Source of the DNA: Mesotaenium endlicherianum
Lineage: Eukaryota > Streptophyta > Zygnematophyceae > Zygnematales > Mesotaeniaceae
Assembly: GCA_009602735.1 (NCBI GenBank)
Contig: WELA01008001.1
Coordinates: 430,063 to 494,062 of the forward strand
Direction of reading: 5' to 3'
DNA: 64,000 nucleotides
In this document: piece after piece, positions 24,470 through 38,781 of the stretch
Numbering within the stretch: the first letter of the stretch is position 1
Layout of the letters: each line of letters opens with the position of its first letter
The notes under the pieces: generated by a model
What the model was told of the DNA's origin: nothing
Seen by the model: the letters and a program-made list of their open reading frames with translations, nothing else
Database searches by the model: none
Program-made: the position numbers and the translations under genes

Positions 24470-24763
24470 AAAGCACAAAATACAGTTATGGAAGAGCCCC
24501 ATAGCAGCACTACATGGACAAAAAATTGAAGCCCTACAGAAGACCACAGCACCAAAAAGAAAAGCCATGAAAGAGCCCCTTAACAACACTATATGCAAAC
24601 CAAATAGCAGCTCCGAAGAACACCCACTCCAGCACAAAATACAGCCATGAAAGAGCCCCATAGCAACACTGAATACTGAAAAAATTGCAGCTCCAAAGAA
24701 ACCCTACAACAGCAAAGAAAAAGCAATGGAATAGTCTTATAGTTGCAATAAATGCCAAAAAAA
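24470..24763. repeat. Minisatellite, about three units of 85-90 bp
   Basis: The phrase gaaagagcccc followed by aacac and a run such as aaaattg(a/c)ag recurs at about 24490, 24575 and 24650, with related spacer sequence. It lies in the presumed intron upstream of the hAT exon and next to the hairpin array. Confidence 0.6.
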
Positions 24764-25151
24764 AATCCTAAAACAGCAAGAGCTGGCAGCCAGCCTCGAC
24801 AATAGCAAGCAAGGGGCTGGCAGCTCAACCTGACGGAAATCCATAACAGCAAGTAAGGGGTAGCCAGCCCACCCCGACAAAAGCAAGCTTGGGGCTGGCA
24901 GCCAGCCCGACAAAAGCAAGCAAGGGGCTGGCAACCAACCCCCACAAAACCAAGCAAGGAGTTGGCAACTCGCTCCAACTAAAATCCTAAAATAGTAAGC
25001 AAGGGACAGCTAGCCCGTCCTGACATAAGCAAGCTCAGGGCTGGCAGCCAGCCCAACAAAAGCAAGCAAGGGGCAACCAACTTGCCCCGTCTAAAGTCCT
25101 AAAATTGCAAGCTCGGGACTGGCAGCTAGCCCCAATAAAAGCAAGTCTGGA
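24764..25151. repeat. Hairpin satellite array 1, left part
   Basis: Degenerate tandem units of roughly 35-45 bp built on agcaagcaaggggctggcag followed by ccagccc and acaaaag. The core ggggctgg-cag-ccagcccc is a perfect inverted repeat, so each unit can fold into a hairpin. Element A2 (25152-41622) cuts the array, which resumes at 41623. Confidence 0.85.
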
Positions 25152-25422
25152 TGAAAGGGGCAGAGTGCCCTAGTGGAAGCGTAGTGACTCACTACGAACC
25201 AAACCAGTTGCAATCATACTCTAAAGTGTAGCGGCATATTACTAAGAAAGCTTAGGAAGAATACTTGACATTTTGAGTAGCAAGAAAGTGCTCACAAATA
25301 AACTAGGATAAAAGGCTTTGTCATTAAATACTCGTAGAAATTTACAGAAGTGAAAAGCGATGAAAAACAAAGAAATTATGCCTATTTATAGTTTTTTGCT
25401 TTCAGAAACCTATGACTTTACA
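25152..25422 (-). repeat. 3' LTR of A2 (short form)
   Basis: Reversed LTR from tgaaagggg to ctttaca, 271 bp, matching the TATA-to-end half of the A1 and A2 5' LTRs. The adjoining tatccccctcttc is the reversed purine tract. Confidence 0.82.
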
Positions 25423-25674
25423 TTATCCCCCTCTTCAAGACGCAACGTCCTCGACGCATTCTGCAAATAACGCTTCAACTTACTCTTACAATGAGTCAAG
25501 TTGGCCGCCGATTTCCAAGTATTGTCGTTCGCATGGTAGCCTTTCCACTCAACCACATACTCTTGAACAAATCGTTGACCTCGCTAACTCGTCAATCACC
25601 AACAATTGGCTCCACTACATACTCCTATACATCATTAATCTCAATCGGAGGTGGCGATGTAGGTAGTCGTCTTG

Positions 25675-26391
25675 TGTAAGGTTATAAAAGTGTAGTTTGT
25701 AATTATCTAGCATTTTATATGTATAGAGTGTGATTTTAGAAAAATTTTGGTCTTTATTTCTGGTCATTTGGACAAGTATTGAGAAAGTTACGAGTTTCGG
25801 GAGTTTTTAATGACTTTTAGATGTCCCAGATTCAATTTAGTGACAAGGACAGGTCCTGTGACGAAAATTTCGGTTGGAGTCCAAGAAGTAGGACACTTAA
25901 TCATGAGGAGTCCAAAAACTACGTACCATCATGTAGAGTGTACCAAAGTAATCGTGGAATTTCTAGAAACTCAGTGAGGAGTTGGTGGATTGTGCAGTAG
26001 AAAATTTGAGAATGTGATTTTGTGCGTGTGAGTGTGCTAGCTTGTCCAACTAGGCAAGATCACCTACATGGAAGGAGCCATAGTAGAAGCTTCGGGAGGT
26101 ACTTTGCTAGAGAGGACACTTAGAGTTGAAGCATAAAGAGGAAGCATAAAGAAGTGGAGGGAGCCTAGTTAGTGGAGTCTAACCTTCTTGTCTTGTACAC
26201 GACTTTTCTTAATCAAGTGAGTTCTTTTCCACTCCTCTCTCATGTATCCCTCTAACTCTTGCAAGGGCGGCATACCACCAAGCCACTCCACCTTGAGTAT
26301 GCAACTAGGAAAGGTCCTCATGCACGCTTCCACTTGCAGGTGAGGGAGCATGAGTGTGTACGAGCGCACTCCCCGCACCCTTCTTCTTTCA
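25675..26391 (+). repeat. Solo LTR of an A-related family (family D) inside A2
   Basis: A 717-bp LTR with ends tgtaaggtta...cttctttca and no internal region. It splits the chromodomain-distal part of A2; flanks tcttg (25670-25674) and tcctg (26392-26396) are a 5-bp target repeat with one difference. A second copy is at 52512-53237. Confidence 0.85.
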
Positions 26392-29300
26392 TCCTGGATG
26401 TCCTTCATTCGGGTCAACGTATGGCCGCAGGTAACAGACATGGAACACACCATGTATACCCCAGTCTGAAGGAAGTTCCAACTTGTAGGCCACAGGATTC
26501 ACCTGCTTGAGCACCAAAGATGGACCTGTGAGTCGTGCCCGCAGTTTCCTCTTGCCCGTGAAAAGTAGGTTCTCTGTTGACAAAAGGATTTTGTCGCCCA
26601 CATGGAATGTCACTTCCTCCTGTGCTTGTTGGCATGCTTGACCTTCTCTTCCAGTGCCTTTCGAATGCAAGTCGTCGCCATGTCCCATCTGCTCCATAAA
26701 AGCTTATGTAGTAGGAACTTGAGTCTCCTTAGCCTTCTTCAACAAGATCTTCCGTGGATAATATACTTTTCTTCCAAAGACCATAGTGAATGGTGACTGC
26801 TTGGTCGATCTTTGCATGCTGTTTTTGTAGGCAAACTCCAACCTTGGCAGCTTCTTGTCCCACTCTGAAGAGTCTTCCATAGTATAACTCCTGAGCACCT
26901 CTTGCAGAGTCATATTGAGCCTCTCACTCTGCCTATCTATCTCAGGATGATAGGAAGTACTCATGTTCAGCTTGGTCCTCATCAAAGTAAACAATGACCA
27001 CCAAAAGTTGCAACTAAATCTTGGATTTTGATCTGAAACAATCACCTTTGGCAACCCATGTAGCCTGAAAATATGATCAAGGAATAGCCGTGCCACATCT
27101 GATGCCGTGCAAGTCTCCTTCATGGGATTGAAGTGAGCCATCTTGCTGAGTCTATTAGACAAAATCCATAGTGCATCGTGCTCTTGACCACTCACTGGTA
27201 ACGATGTGATGAAATCCATAGCAATCTGCTCCCAAGAATACTATGGAATAGGCAAGGGTTGCAAGGTATCTCCCTTCTTTTGATTTGGTGTCTTGTTTTG
27301 TTGGCACGCATCGAAACACCTGATCCATTCCTCGATGTCTTTGTCCATATTTCTCCAATGACACTCTCGCTTAAACACGCTCGCCGTCTTCTTGCTTCCA
27401 AAGTGTCCAGCATGTAAGCAGATATGATGCTTTGCAAGTAGTAAGTCTCGTAATTCCTTGATGTCAGGTACCACCACTCTCCTTGAATCACCAAAATACC
27501 ATATGCCGTCCTTCTTTTGCATACTTGAGTTGGACTCTATTGTTCCACCATCAACAAACACTGGGTCCTCCTTATGACCTCTTTGAAGTTTCTCCTTGAA
27601 GTCCATACTCTCCTTGATGACTGAGACAGCTGCAAGGTCACCCCTCCTTGATAAAGCGTCTGGAGAGTTGGATCTTCCCAGGTGAGTACTCAATCTGGTG
27701 ATTGAATTGTTGCAGAAATTCCATCTACCTTGCCTGTCTTGGTGACAACGTTGGCTGCGTCATAAACTTCTCCAAGCTCTTGTGGTTGGTGTTGATGAAC
27801 ACTCTCCGTCCGTCCATGTAACATCGCCAAAACCTCAAAGTTTAAAATAATAGCCAATATCTCTTGCTTGTGTGTTGCATAGTTCGGCTCAGGAGGACTC
27901 AATTTCTTGCTTTCACATGCCACAGGTTGCAATTCTTTGCCCTCATTCTGGAGAAGAATGGCTCTCATTGCATTTTGATGCGTCCGTGATGAGGGTGAAA
28001 AGAAGATTTAGACTGGCAATTGCCAACACAGGTGCCTGTGTCAACAACTCCTCAATTTACTCCAAGGCTTACTGCTCCTTGTCACCCCATAGGCACTTCT
28101 CCTGCTTCTTCAGCATGTCCGTGAGCGGTGCACACACCTTGGCAAAACCTTCAATGAAACGTCGATAATAATTTGCCATGCTGAGGAAGCCCTTGAGTTG
28201 ATGAATATCAACAGGTATCGGCCAATCTCTGACTGCTTGCACCTTCTTCTGCTCCACCTTGACTCCTTCAGCTCCCACTATATGTCCTAGAAACTCAACT
28301 TCCTTGAGACGGAAGTCGCACTTGCTCATCTTCCCATACAGCTTCTGATATCTCAAGACCTCCAACATCTTCCTTAGATGCTCCACATGCTCCTCCAAGG
28401 TCTTCAAATAGATCAAGATGTCGTCCAAACATACCACCACAAACTGGTCCAAGTAGGATATGAAGATATTATTCATAAGTTCTATAAATGTAGCAGGTGC
28501 ATTAGTCAATCCAAAAGGCATGAGTGTGAACTTGAACAAACCATAGCGAGTTCTGAAAACAGTCTTCTGAACGTCTCCTTTGGCAATCCGTACCTGATGA
28601 TAGCCACTCCTGAAATCAATCTTCGAGAAATACTTGGCCCCAACAAGCGTGTCAATCAACTCGTCCACTCGTGGAAGTGGGTACCTCTTTTTGATGGTGA
28701 TCTTGTTGAGTGCCCGGTAGTCGACACACATCCTCATAGTTCCAGCCTTCTTCTTTACAAATAAGACTGGCGCTGCAAATGGAGACTTGCTAAGTTGGGC
28801 AAATCCTTTCTCCAATAACTATGTCAGCTGCTTCTTCAACTCATCCAACTCTGCAAACGATTGTCGATAGGCGGGTCTCACTGGTGGCTTGCTCCCTGGT
28901 TCCAATTCGATCTTGTGCTCCATAGCTCTCTGTGGAGGTAATCCTGCAGGTAGCTCCTGAGGAAATACGCAGTTGAACTCCTCCGACAGCGCACTAATCT
29001 GGGCAGGCATCTCAGCAGGCTTTCTTAGGTAGTTTAGCTCGGTTCCTTGTGAGCAAGGGGATCAGACACCACTACTTGCTCCTCCGACGATGTACATTTG
29101 CCTAAGCTGTTAGAATTCACGCTTGCTTCATCTGATGACCTGGCCAAGGCCACCGAAAGAAGGTACATCTCCTTCACTTGATTTGCCTTGCATAGCTTTC
29201 TAACTTGCAAGCTCCACAGAAGACAGTTACTTGTGGTCATTTCTATCTCAACTTGTTTTGCGGTCTCCATTTGACCATCATGCTCTTGGACCTTCACTTG

Positions 29301-30541
29301 TCCCGTGCTGGAATGCACTTGAAGTTGGATTTTCTCAGCCATGGTCGGCCCAATATCACCTCATGGTGACCTAACTTTGCCTGCTCCATAACTTCATTAC
29401 TCTGGTGCCCCGCTACTTCCACATGAATAGCTTCCGTAGGTGCACCACGCTTCTATCTTTGCCCATTCGCCAAAATTGCCTCCTTAGGCTCATAATGCTT
29501 TGGCACAAGGATTTGCCACTCTTTCACCAGCTTCTTGTGCACATAATTTGCACTTGAGCCACTGTCAACCATACACTTCGCCTTGTTGCCGTCGGCTACT
29601 CTTTCCATAATATTTGGCTTGTCAACATCTCGTCTTGCGCTTCTCGGCAGGCTCCTGGGGATAAGCTCCTTGTGAAATCCCGTCTTCACGCCAGTAGACA
29701 CTTTAGAACGACTTACTGGCGTCTTCCTCCTTCCTGCAGTTGAGGTTGCTTTGTCTTCACATGACAATCTTGAGCCAGATGCCCAAGCTTGCCACAATTG
29801 TAGCATGGTCCTCTCGACTTGTAACTCTGTTGCCTGCGCTGAATCTGAACAAGTCCCAACTCCATATGTATTGGACCTTGTTTACTCGTGCTTGGCGCCT
29901 GAGAACCAATATGTCAATGTCCTCCAAAGTTGTGGCTGCCCCACTGTCTCTGACTATACTCCACAGCGTCAACCCTCGTCGCCAATGCCATTATTTCTCC
30001 AAGACTAGTAGGGTTCTTGAGCGCCACTTCCTTGGCTACAGTTGGCTTGAGTCCCCTCTTGAACTTGTCCATCATCTTCGACTTGTGCATGGATGGACAT
30101 TGAAGCACCAGCTCATTGAAGCGCAATACATAATCCTGAACGCTTCCTCGTTGACGAAGGCATACGAATAGATCTCGAGCAGTAGCCTCGGGTGCAACAG
30201 GTTGAAATTGCCTCTTCAAGCGTTCAAATAGTTGATCAACAGTAGCAGGAACTCCAGAGAGCTGCTCCTCTCGCTCATACCAAGCTCCTGCACTCTTTTT
30301 TAACAACGTAATCACAAAGGCGACTTGCCAGTTGGGCGTGAGCGCAGAATACTCCACAAACTTCTTCACTCCAAAATCCATTGATGAACAGGCGGCGATC
30401 CACGCTCTCCAATATACACGTTAGACTTAGGCGCACGCACTCCCAATGCAGGTGGAATCACTGGGTGCACCACTGGTTGTACATGGACAGGTGGTATAGC
30501 AGGATTCAGGTGCCAAACACGTCGATGCGGCGTTCCCAACA

Positions 30542-31043
30542 TGTAGTGATTTGAGTTATAACATATTAGTTTGCAAATATTTTAATGTTTTCAAATATAT
30601 TTGGAGTAGTATTGTGTGGATTCAAGTGTGAATAGGTACTCTAGTGACTTGGTTCATGTCCTTTGAACCTTCTAGGGCATTTTTGAAGTTAGAGGAAGGA
30701 CCTAGAAGAACTCCATGTGACAAAAGTCAAATGTGCCAGTTTTAGGTCAGAAGAACATGTGTACATTATTCTAGAAAGAGGTGGCAAGTTTTGCCGTGTG
30801 TTGGGTGCCAACACATCAACATGCACCTTCTTAGAATTTACTTATGTAGCAAGTATATAAACAAGAGCTAGAACATAAAAAGGCATTGGAAAATCACTCT
30901 TGAACGTGCCAAATTCTAGAAACATATCAACTTTCTAGAAACCATCTCTCTTTCAAGAAACTACCACTTGTGTTTAAAGATCCTAGTCTTGAATAGATAA
31001 AATATTCTACTTATTAGGTACTTTATATATCTGTTTCACTACA
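30542..31043 (+). repeat. 5' LTR of C1
   Basis: A 502-bp family C LTR, tgtagtga...tttcactaca, with a tatataaa TATA motif near 30855. The left flank caaca is half of the target repeat. Confidence 0.9.
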
Positions 31044-32573
31044 GTGGTATTGGAGCCAGGCACGTTGGTGGCACAAGAAGATGGCCGATCCTCAAGATCA
31101 ACAACAAACTGTTGAAGGAGGCATTACACCTCTAAGAGACCCTCCTCTAACGCTGACGGGAGAGCCCAATGAAGAAAGTCTGCCACCACAAGGAGCACCA
31201 CAAGGAGGAGCTGTGGCAAAGTTGACCCCGCCGCAAGGATTTCTCCCAAATGAGTGGGCAGCCTTCCTAATGCCTATTCACAACCAAGTGGGCTTGGCAC
31301 CTATGAAGCAATCGTACAAGCGTCAAGAGAAGCTATGGCTGCCATAACAACCCCTATTGCAAGCAATATGGCAAATCTAGCGTCGACTCCCATGCCTCCA
31401 CAAGAGCCTACAAGAGCAGGGAAACTCATCAAGCCCGGCAAATCCAACACTTTCAATCCTGGGAGAGGAGCCGAATTGAATCTGTGGCTCTACCAAGTGG
31501 AGACGTACCTCACATTCCTTGAAGTACCCGAGGAGGACTACGTCCCTTTTGCCGTTACCTTGCTCCGAGGAGCAGCAACATCATGGTGGCGTAACTATCA
31601 AGCGGCTGTATATCAAGCTGTGGCGCATCTCGTATCCGGTCAAGAGCCCCCACCATCATATGCAAGATGGGTGGATTTTCGTGAAGTCCTCCAGAAGTAA
31701 TTTATGCCCATCAATGCGGAGAAAATTGCTCAAGAAAAGCTTCGCCATCTCAAGCAAACAACGTCCGTTCAAGAATATACATCCAGATTTCATGACCTCA
31801 CGCTTGAGATCCCCAACATGTCGCTCGAGGAGAAAATTGATCATTATGTGTCTGGCCTCAAGCCCAAGGTGGGAAAGGAAGTAGAATTACGCGACGTGAC
31901 GGACTTCTCAAGGATCATTGAAGTGGCCCGAAAGGTGGATACCTTGGATTTCACGCATTCGTTGCCTTCATCTTCACGGGCACCGGCGGCGCGGGTGTAC
32001 GCAGCCCCTTCCACATCTGACTCTGGACCCACACCCATGGAAATTGGAGTCATTAAAAGGGACCCCGCAGCTGCCCGAAAGAGTGGAAGACCCTCCAATG
32101 ACACTTATGATGCAAGAAAACAGCAACGAGTGAAAGTAAGACTCTCCTTAGCTGAAAAAGAAGTTGTCATGACGGCTGGACTATGCTTTTATTGTAAGGA
32201 GTTGGGCCATCGTGCACTCTCGTGCCCCAAAAGTTGTCAAAAAACGGACAGCGCTGGTAAGCCAGGAGCCTACCACCCCAAGGTCCACTTCACGAGAAGA
32301 CAACAAGCCAAGTGAGGTGGAGACCCCCGATGAAGACGACGTTCTAGCCCCAATGACTTTGAGAGGCTACCTTGGAGGAGAGAAGGTCCACATCTTGGTG
32401 GATAACGGAGCTCAAGGCAACTTCATTGTTGCAGATTTTGCCACTAAGCATGGTATTACTATGCACACTCTTGACCACGACGAAGAGATTATAATGCCCG
32501 ACGGATTCTCCTATACTACCCCTTCCAAAAAGACGTACCCCTTGGCACTCTTTATCAAGTCCTTCAAAGATAG

Positions 32574-33075
32574 TGTAGTGAAACAGATAGATGAAGTACT
32601 TAGTGAAATATAACACTTTATCTATTCAAGACAAGGATCTTTGAACACAAGTGGTAGCTTCTTGAAAAAAAGATGGCTTCTTGATAGTTAATATATTTCT
32701 GGAATTTGGCAAGTACAAGAGTGATTCTGCCATCTTTCTATGTTCTAGCTCTTGTTTATATACTTGCTACATAAGTAATTTCTAGGAAGGTGTATGTTGA
32801 TGTGTTGGCACCCAACACATCCCAAAACTTGCCACCTCTTTCTAGAATAATGTACAAATGTCCTTTTGACCTAAAAATGGCACATTTGACTTTTGCCACA
32901 TGGAGTTCTTCCAGGTCTCACCTCTAACTTTGAAAATGCCTTGGAAGGTTCAAAGGACATGAACCAAGTTACTAGAGTACCTATTCACACTCGAATTCAC
33001 ACAATACTACTCCAAAATACATTTGAAATGATTAAAATATATGCAAACTAATGTATAATAACTCAAATTTCTACA
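32574..33075 (-). repeat. 3' LTR of C2
   Basis: Reversed 502-bp family C LTR, tgtagtgaaacag to ctaca. The reversed purine tract tcacccccccga follows at 33076. Confidence 0.88.
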
Positions 33076-36000
33076 TCACCCCCCCGACAGAAAAAGCGAC
33101 GTCTCGGCGCGTCAAGTAAGGTCTTACACATGTGGAGCAGACTAGTCAACAGCTTCAAGTCAGATGCCACACATGTGAAGAGGATTAGTCTAAGGCGCCA
33201 AGTCAGGTGCTACACATGTAAGGTGGACTAGGCAAGGTCGTGGGTGGTGTGACCTTATTGGCTAGCCTACTCCTTAATGATAAAGAAAGTTGTACAAGTT
33301 GGCCCAGAATCTGCCACAAATTCAAAAATTCATAGCATCCACAGAATTGCTCCAAATCAAAAAATTTGAGTGCCAGACGGACCGCGTCAAAGAATTTTAC
33401 CGTGTCACCAAATTTGAGAGCATTCTAATTTTTGGAGTGTCGTTGAGAGCTGAGTGAGTAGGCACTCCTCCAAATCTGTGTATAAACTTTTGAAAATCAT
33501 AAGTCCTTCTATACTTCTTCAAATTCTGCAAACTAAGTCTCAAATTGGGTGTTGTAAGATGTTCTACCAGAGTCTTGAGTTTGAGAGCATTCCAAGTTTA
33601 GGGGAGGGCACAATGTCAGAAGGCATATTCTCTCCTAACAATGCCAGCAGCCTGACCCCCTTCTACTTAGAGCATCATATCTCTCTCACCAATGCTCCAA
33701 ATTGAACAAACTTGAACTTTTAATAACTGTCTACTCATGGACTAGAGCCAGGTAAATTTTCAAAATTTATTATGCAAAGACCTATCACTAGTAGCAGTTT
33801 TAGTTTTCTCTCCAGAAACTGCGAAAAGAGAAGAGTGTTTAATGTCAATTTTTCGTCTTTCTTGTTCTTGCAGGCTGCCTCCAAGGGGTCTTTTTAGCTG
33901 CTTCTTGATGGTGGCAGGCTGCCTCCTTGAAGTTGTTGGGCTTCTAATAGAGAGACTTGGGGCTGGTCCAAGATGGGGGTTGGCGGCATGGAAGCGCTTC
34001 AACTTTCTCTGAACTTTGTCAAGGTAGTGCACCGCCACCCAACTATTCTCCGAATCCGCATATCCTTTCTACTTGATCAAGTATTGCTGCTGTTTCCTGA
34101 AATTTCTCATAGCCACTATGTCTTCCACTTCGTACTCCAAATGATCATCCACTATTGTTGGGGCTGGTGGGGTTGTCACACGTCCTGGGAACTTGTTGTC
34201 GGGTTGTACATATGGCTTAAAGAGGGAAGCGCGGAATACGGGGTCGATGTGCATAGTCTGGGGAAGTACTAGCTTGAAAGCAACGGTGTTGACTTGCTGG
34301 ATAATCTTGAAGGGTCCCAAATACTTGGGAGAGAACTTGCTCCCGGCGGGCCTATTGGTTAGAGAAATATTCTTGGACGATAGTAACACGTTGTCACCCA
34401 CTCTGTACGTAATTTCTCTTCTGAACCTGTTTGCGACTCTTGCTTAAGCATCTTGCGCCTGTTGTAGAGCTTTCTTTGCTGCTGTAAGGGCTGCTTCTAA
34501 TGTCTCCAAAAAATCTGTTGCTGCAGGTACTTCATCATGGCCAGCCGTGAAGCTCAGCGGCGTGGTTGTATGGAAGCCATAGTTGAGGAAGAATGGGGAC
34601 TCTTGGGTAGAGGCCCGCGTCATGTTGTTGTAGGCAAACTCCAGGGGGGTCAAGTACATGTCCCAATCTCGCTCCAAAGTAAACACGTAGGCCTTTAGAA
34701 AGGTCTTTAGAGTACGATTCATACGCTCGGTTTGCCCATCTGATTGCGGGTGGTAGGCAGTGGAATTATCCAGCGATGTACTCAAGTTCTTAAAGAGATT
34801 TTTCCAAAAATGGCTTGTGAATCTTGGATCTCTATCTGACACAATTCTTGATGGTAGTCCATGGAGTCGGAAGATGTTGTCAAAGATGAGTCTTGCAAGT
34901 TGTGGTGCTGTAGCCTTAGTCGTCGTGGGAATAAAATGAGCCATCTTGGTAAGTCTGTCCACCACCGTGAGTATTGCATTATGGCCTCGAGGTGTCACGG
35001 GCAGGTCNACATTATGGCCTCGAGGTGTCAGGGGCAAGTCCACGATAAGGTCCATTGAGATGTCCATCCATTGTCTTTTGGGGATTGGTAGTGGTTGGAG
35101 GAGTCCTCCCGCCTTTTGCGATGATGGCTTGATTCTTTGGCATGTGTCACAACTCCTGCAGTACTCCTTGACTTGCTTAGACATGCCTGGCCAACAATAA
35201 GTCCTAGCTAGAACGCCCGTGGTCCTTAAAATTCCAAAGTGTCCTCCAAGAGGGTTGTCGTGTGCTTTTCGTAGAAGCAAGAGCCAGAGGTCTAAGTCAT
35301 CAGGAACACATCCTTGGCCCGTGTCTTGCCTCACCCAATAATTGCCTTCTTGCTTCTTGTATGGGTCCAAGGCTGCTTCTCCGTTCTTGTAGTAAGGGTC
35401 TCTTTCATAGGCGGCTGAAAATCGAGCTTCCAGACCTGTCTTCAGCGATGTCATCAGTGCGTTTAATTGCAGTCTTGAGAGGGGGTCAGCCGGGTTTGTC
35501 TTTCCGGGCTGGTACTGAATCGTGATGTAGTATTGTTGCAAGTATCCGCTCCATCTTACTTGTCTCCTTGATTGATACGGCTGCGTCTGGAGGTGCTTTA
35601 ACGCCTCGTGGTCCGTGGTGACAAGTACCTTGCGTCCTTCAACGTAGCAGCGCCAAACCTTCAAGGCATGTACAATCGCCAATGCCTCTCGCTCCGTGGT
35701 TGTATAATTTTGCTCGGCTGGATTTAGCTTCCTTGACTCGTAGGCGATGGGCTGCAGTCCCTTGCCTTGGTCTTGAAACAGGATTGCTCCTATTGCATAG
35801 GAAGATGCATCGGTGATGACGTGGAAGGGCCAATCTGGGTTTGGACTTGGGAGTGTGAGCACCGGGGATGTGGTCAATCTTCGCTTTAACTCTTGAAATG
35901 CCTCTTCCTCTTTCTCGGTCCATGTATATAGCCTGTCCTTCTTGAGTAGATCTGTCAGGGGGGCTGCTATGTGCGAGAAGCCTTGGATGAATTTTCTGTA

Positions 36001-38781
36001 CCAATTGGCAAATCCCAAGAATGACTGGAGTTCTTTCTTGGTCGTGGGGGTTGGCCATTCCTCCACCACCGTGGTCTTCTTGGGGTCTATCTTGATGCCA
36101 TCAGCAGTCACGTGGAGACCTAGGAACTCCACTTCTTGTTTGGCACACTCGCACTTTGACTCCTTTGCAAATAGCTTGTTTTGCTTCAATACTTCGAGAA
36201 CTTCTTTCAAGTGTCTCGCATGCTCTTCAGGGGTCTTGCTGTAGATAAGGATGTCATCGATAAATACCACCACAAATCCGTCCAACATGGGCTGAAATAT
36301 GGTGTTCATCATAGTCATGAAAGTTGCTCGCGCGTTAGTGAGTCCAAATGGCAGGACCATGAACTCAAAATGTCCATATCTTGTCCTGAATGCCGTCTTC
36401 TCTATGTCCGGTTCTGCGATGCGAATCTGGTGGTAGCCGCTCCGTAAGTCAATCTTCGTGAAGTACTTGGCTCCAACCAGCCGGTCCATGAGCTCATCCA
36501 TGCGCGGCAGCGGGTATCGATTCTTGATGGTGATCTTGTTGAGGGCGCGATAGTCCACACACATCCTCAAGGTACCATCTTTCTTCTTGACAAATAGCAC
36601 CGGGGCTCCAAATGGCGACTTGCTAGGTCGAATGAAGCCATGCTCCAGTAGCTCCTTGATTTGCTTCTTGACTTCGTCTAGCTCCGTGTATGACATTTTG
36701 AACGTAGGCCGAGAGATGGGCTTGCTTCCGGGCTCCAACTCTATCTTGTGGTCTACGAATCTTTTGGGGGGTAGGCCCTTGGGCAATTCCGGGGAGAACA
36801 CTTCTTTGTAGTCCTCTAAGACTTCTTGTATCTCCTTGGGAACGGGGCTGCCTTCTTGACTCTCGATGTCTTTCTTGATGTCTTTTGGCGTGATCAAGGC
36901 CAAAAGAAGCTCGTGTCCCTTCCTCACAAGTCTCTTGAGTTGGAGGGCGGACAATAGTATCTCGTGTGCCGGCTTCTGGATGTCTTGGGTCTGGATATTC
37001 TGGATTGCGCGCAAAATACAGATTCTTGAAGTGATGTCATTCTTGATCTTGATAGTACCGGTCCTCCAATCAACTTGGGGGTTGTGCTTGGTCAACCAAG
37101 GCGTCCCTAGGATGACGTCGTACTTGCCCAACTGCATGGGGGAGAATACTACTCTATCCTTGAAGGACTTGATAGAGAGTGCCACGGGGTACATCTTCTT
37201 GGAAGGGGTAGTATAGGAGAATCCATCGGGCATCATAATCTCCTCGTCGTGGTCAAGAGTTTGCATAGTAATTCCGTGTTTGGTGGCAAAATCTGCAGCA
37301 ATGAAGTTGCCTTGAGCTCCGCTATCCACCAAGATGTGGACATTCTCTCCTCCAAGGTTACCTCTCAAACTCATTGGAGCTGGGACGTCGTCTTCAACGG
37401 GGGTCTCCACCTCACTTGTCTTGTTGCCTTCTCGTGAGTGGGTCTTGGAGTGGTAGGCTCCTGGCCTACCGGCGCTGTCCGTTTTTTGACAACTTTTTGG
37501 GGCATGACAGTGCACGATGGCCCTTTTCCTTGCAATAAAAGCATAGTCCAGCCGTCATGAGAGCTTCTTTTTCAGCCGGGGAGAGTCTTGCTTTCACTCC
37601 TTGCTGGTTTCTTGCATCATAAGTGTCATTGGAGGGTCTTCCACTCTTCCGAGCAGCCGCGGGGTCCCGTCTAATAACTCCGATTCCATGGGTTTGGGTC
37701 CAGATTCGGATGTGAAAGGGGCTGCGTACACCCGTGTCGTCGATACTCGTGAAGATGAAGGCACAAAGTGCTTGAAATCCAAGGTATCCACCTTTTGGGC
37801 CACTTCGATGATCCTTGAGAAGTCCGTCAAATCGCGTAATTCCACTTCCTTTGCCACCTTGGGCTTGAGGCCAAAATGTAGCGGTCAATCTTCTCCTCAA
37901 GAGACATGTTGGGGATTTCAAGAGTGAGGGCGTGAAATCTGGATGTATATTCTTGAACGGACTTCGTTTGCTTGAGATGGTGGAGCTTTCCTCGGGCAAT
38001 CTTCTCCGCATTGATGGGCATGAATTGCTTCTTGAGGGCCTCACGAAAATCTGCCCATCTTGCATATGATGGTGGGGGCTCTTGGCCGAGCATGGGGTGC
38101 GCCATAGCTTGATACATAGCCGCTTGATAGTTACGCCACCATGATGTTGCTGCTCCTCTAAGTAAGGTAACGGCAAAGGGAACGTAGTCCTCCTCGGGTA
38201 CTTCAAGGAACGCGAGGTACGTCTCCACTTGGTAGAGCCATAAATTCAGGTTGGCACCTTTCCCGGGGTTGAAAGTGTCGGGTTTGCCGGGCTTGATGAG
38301 TTTCCTTGCTCTCGTTGGCTCTTGTGGAGGCGCTTGAGCCGGGGCTGGATTTTGAGCATTGCTCGCAATAGGGGCAACCATGGCAGCCATAGCTTCTCTT
38401 GACGCTTGCACGGTTGCTTCATAGGTGGCCAAGCCCACTTGGTTGTGGACGGTCATTAGGAAGGCTGCCCACTCATTTGCGGGAACTCCTTGTGGTGGGG
38501 TTAACTTTGCTATAGCGGCTGCCACGGGATTTGACGGTGCTCCTCCTTGTGGTGCTTCTTGTTGTTGCAGATTTCCTTGAGTAGGCTCTCCCATCCACGC
38601 TGGAGGAGGGTGTGCTCCTCCTTGTGGTGCTTCTTGTTGTAGCATATTTTCTTGAGTGGGCTCTCCCATCGGCGCTGGAGGAGGGTGTCTTGGAGAAGAA
38701 GGGCTTCCTTCGAAAGCTTGCTGTTGGTCTTGAGGATCGGCCATCTTCTTGTGCTACCAAAGTGCCTAGCTCCGATACCAC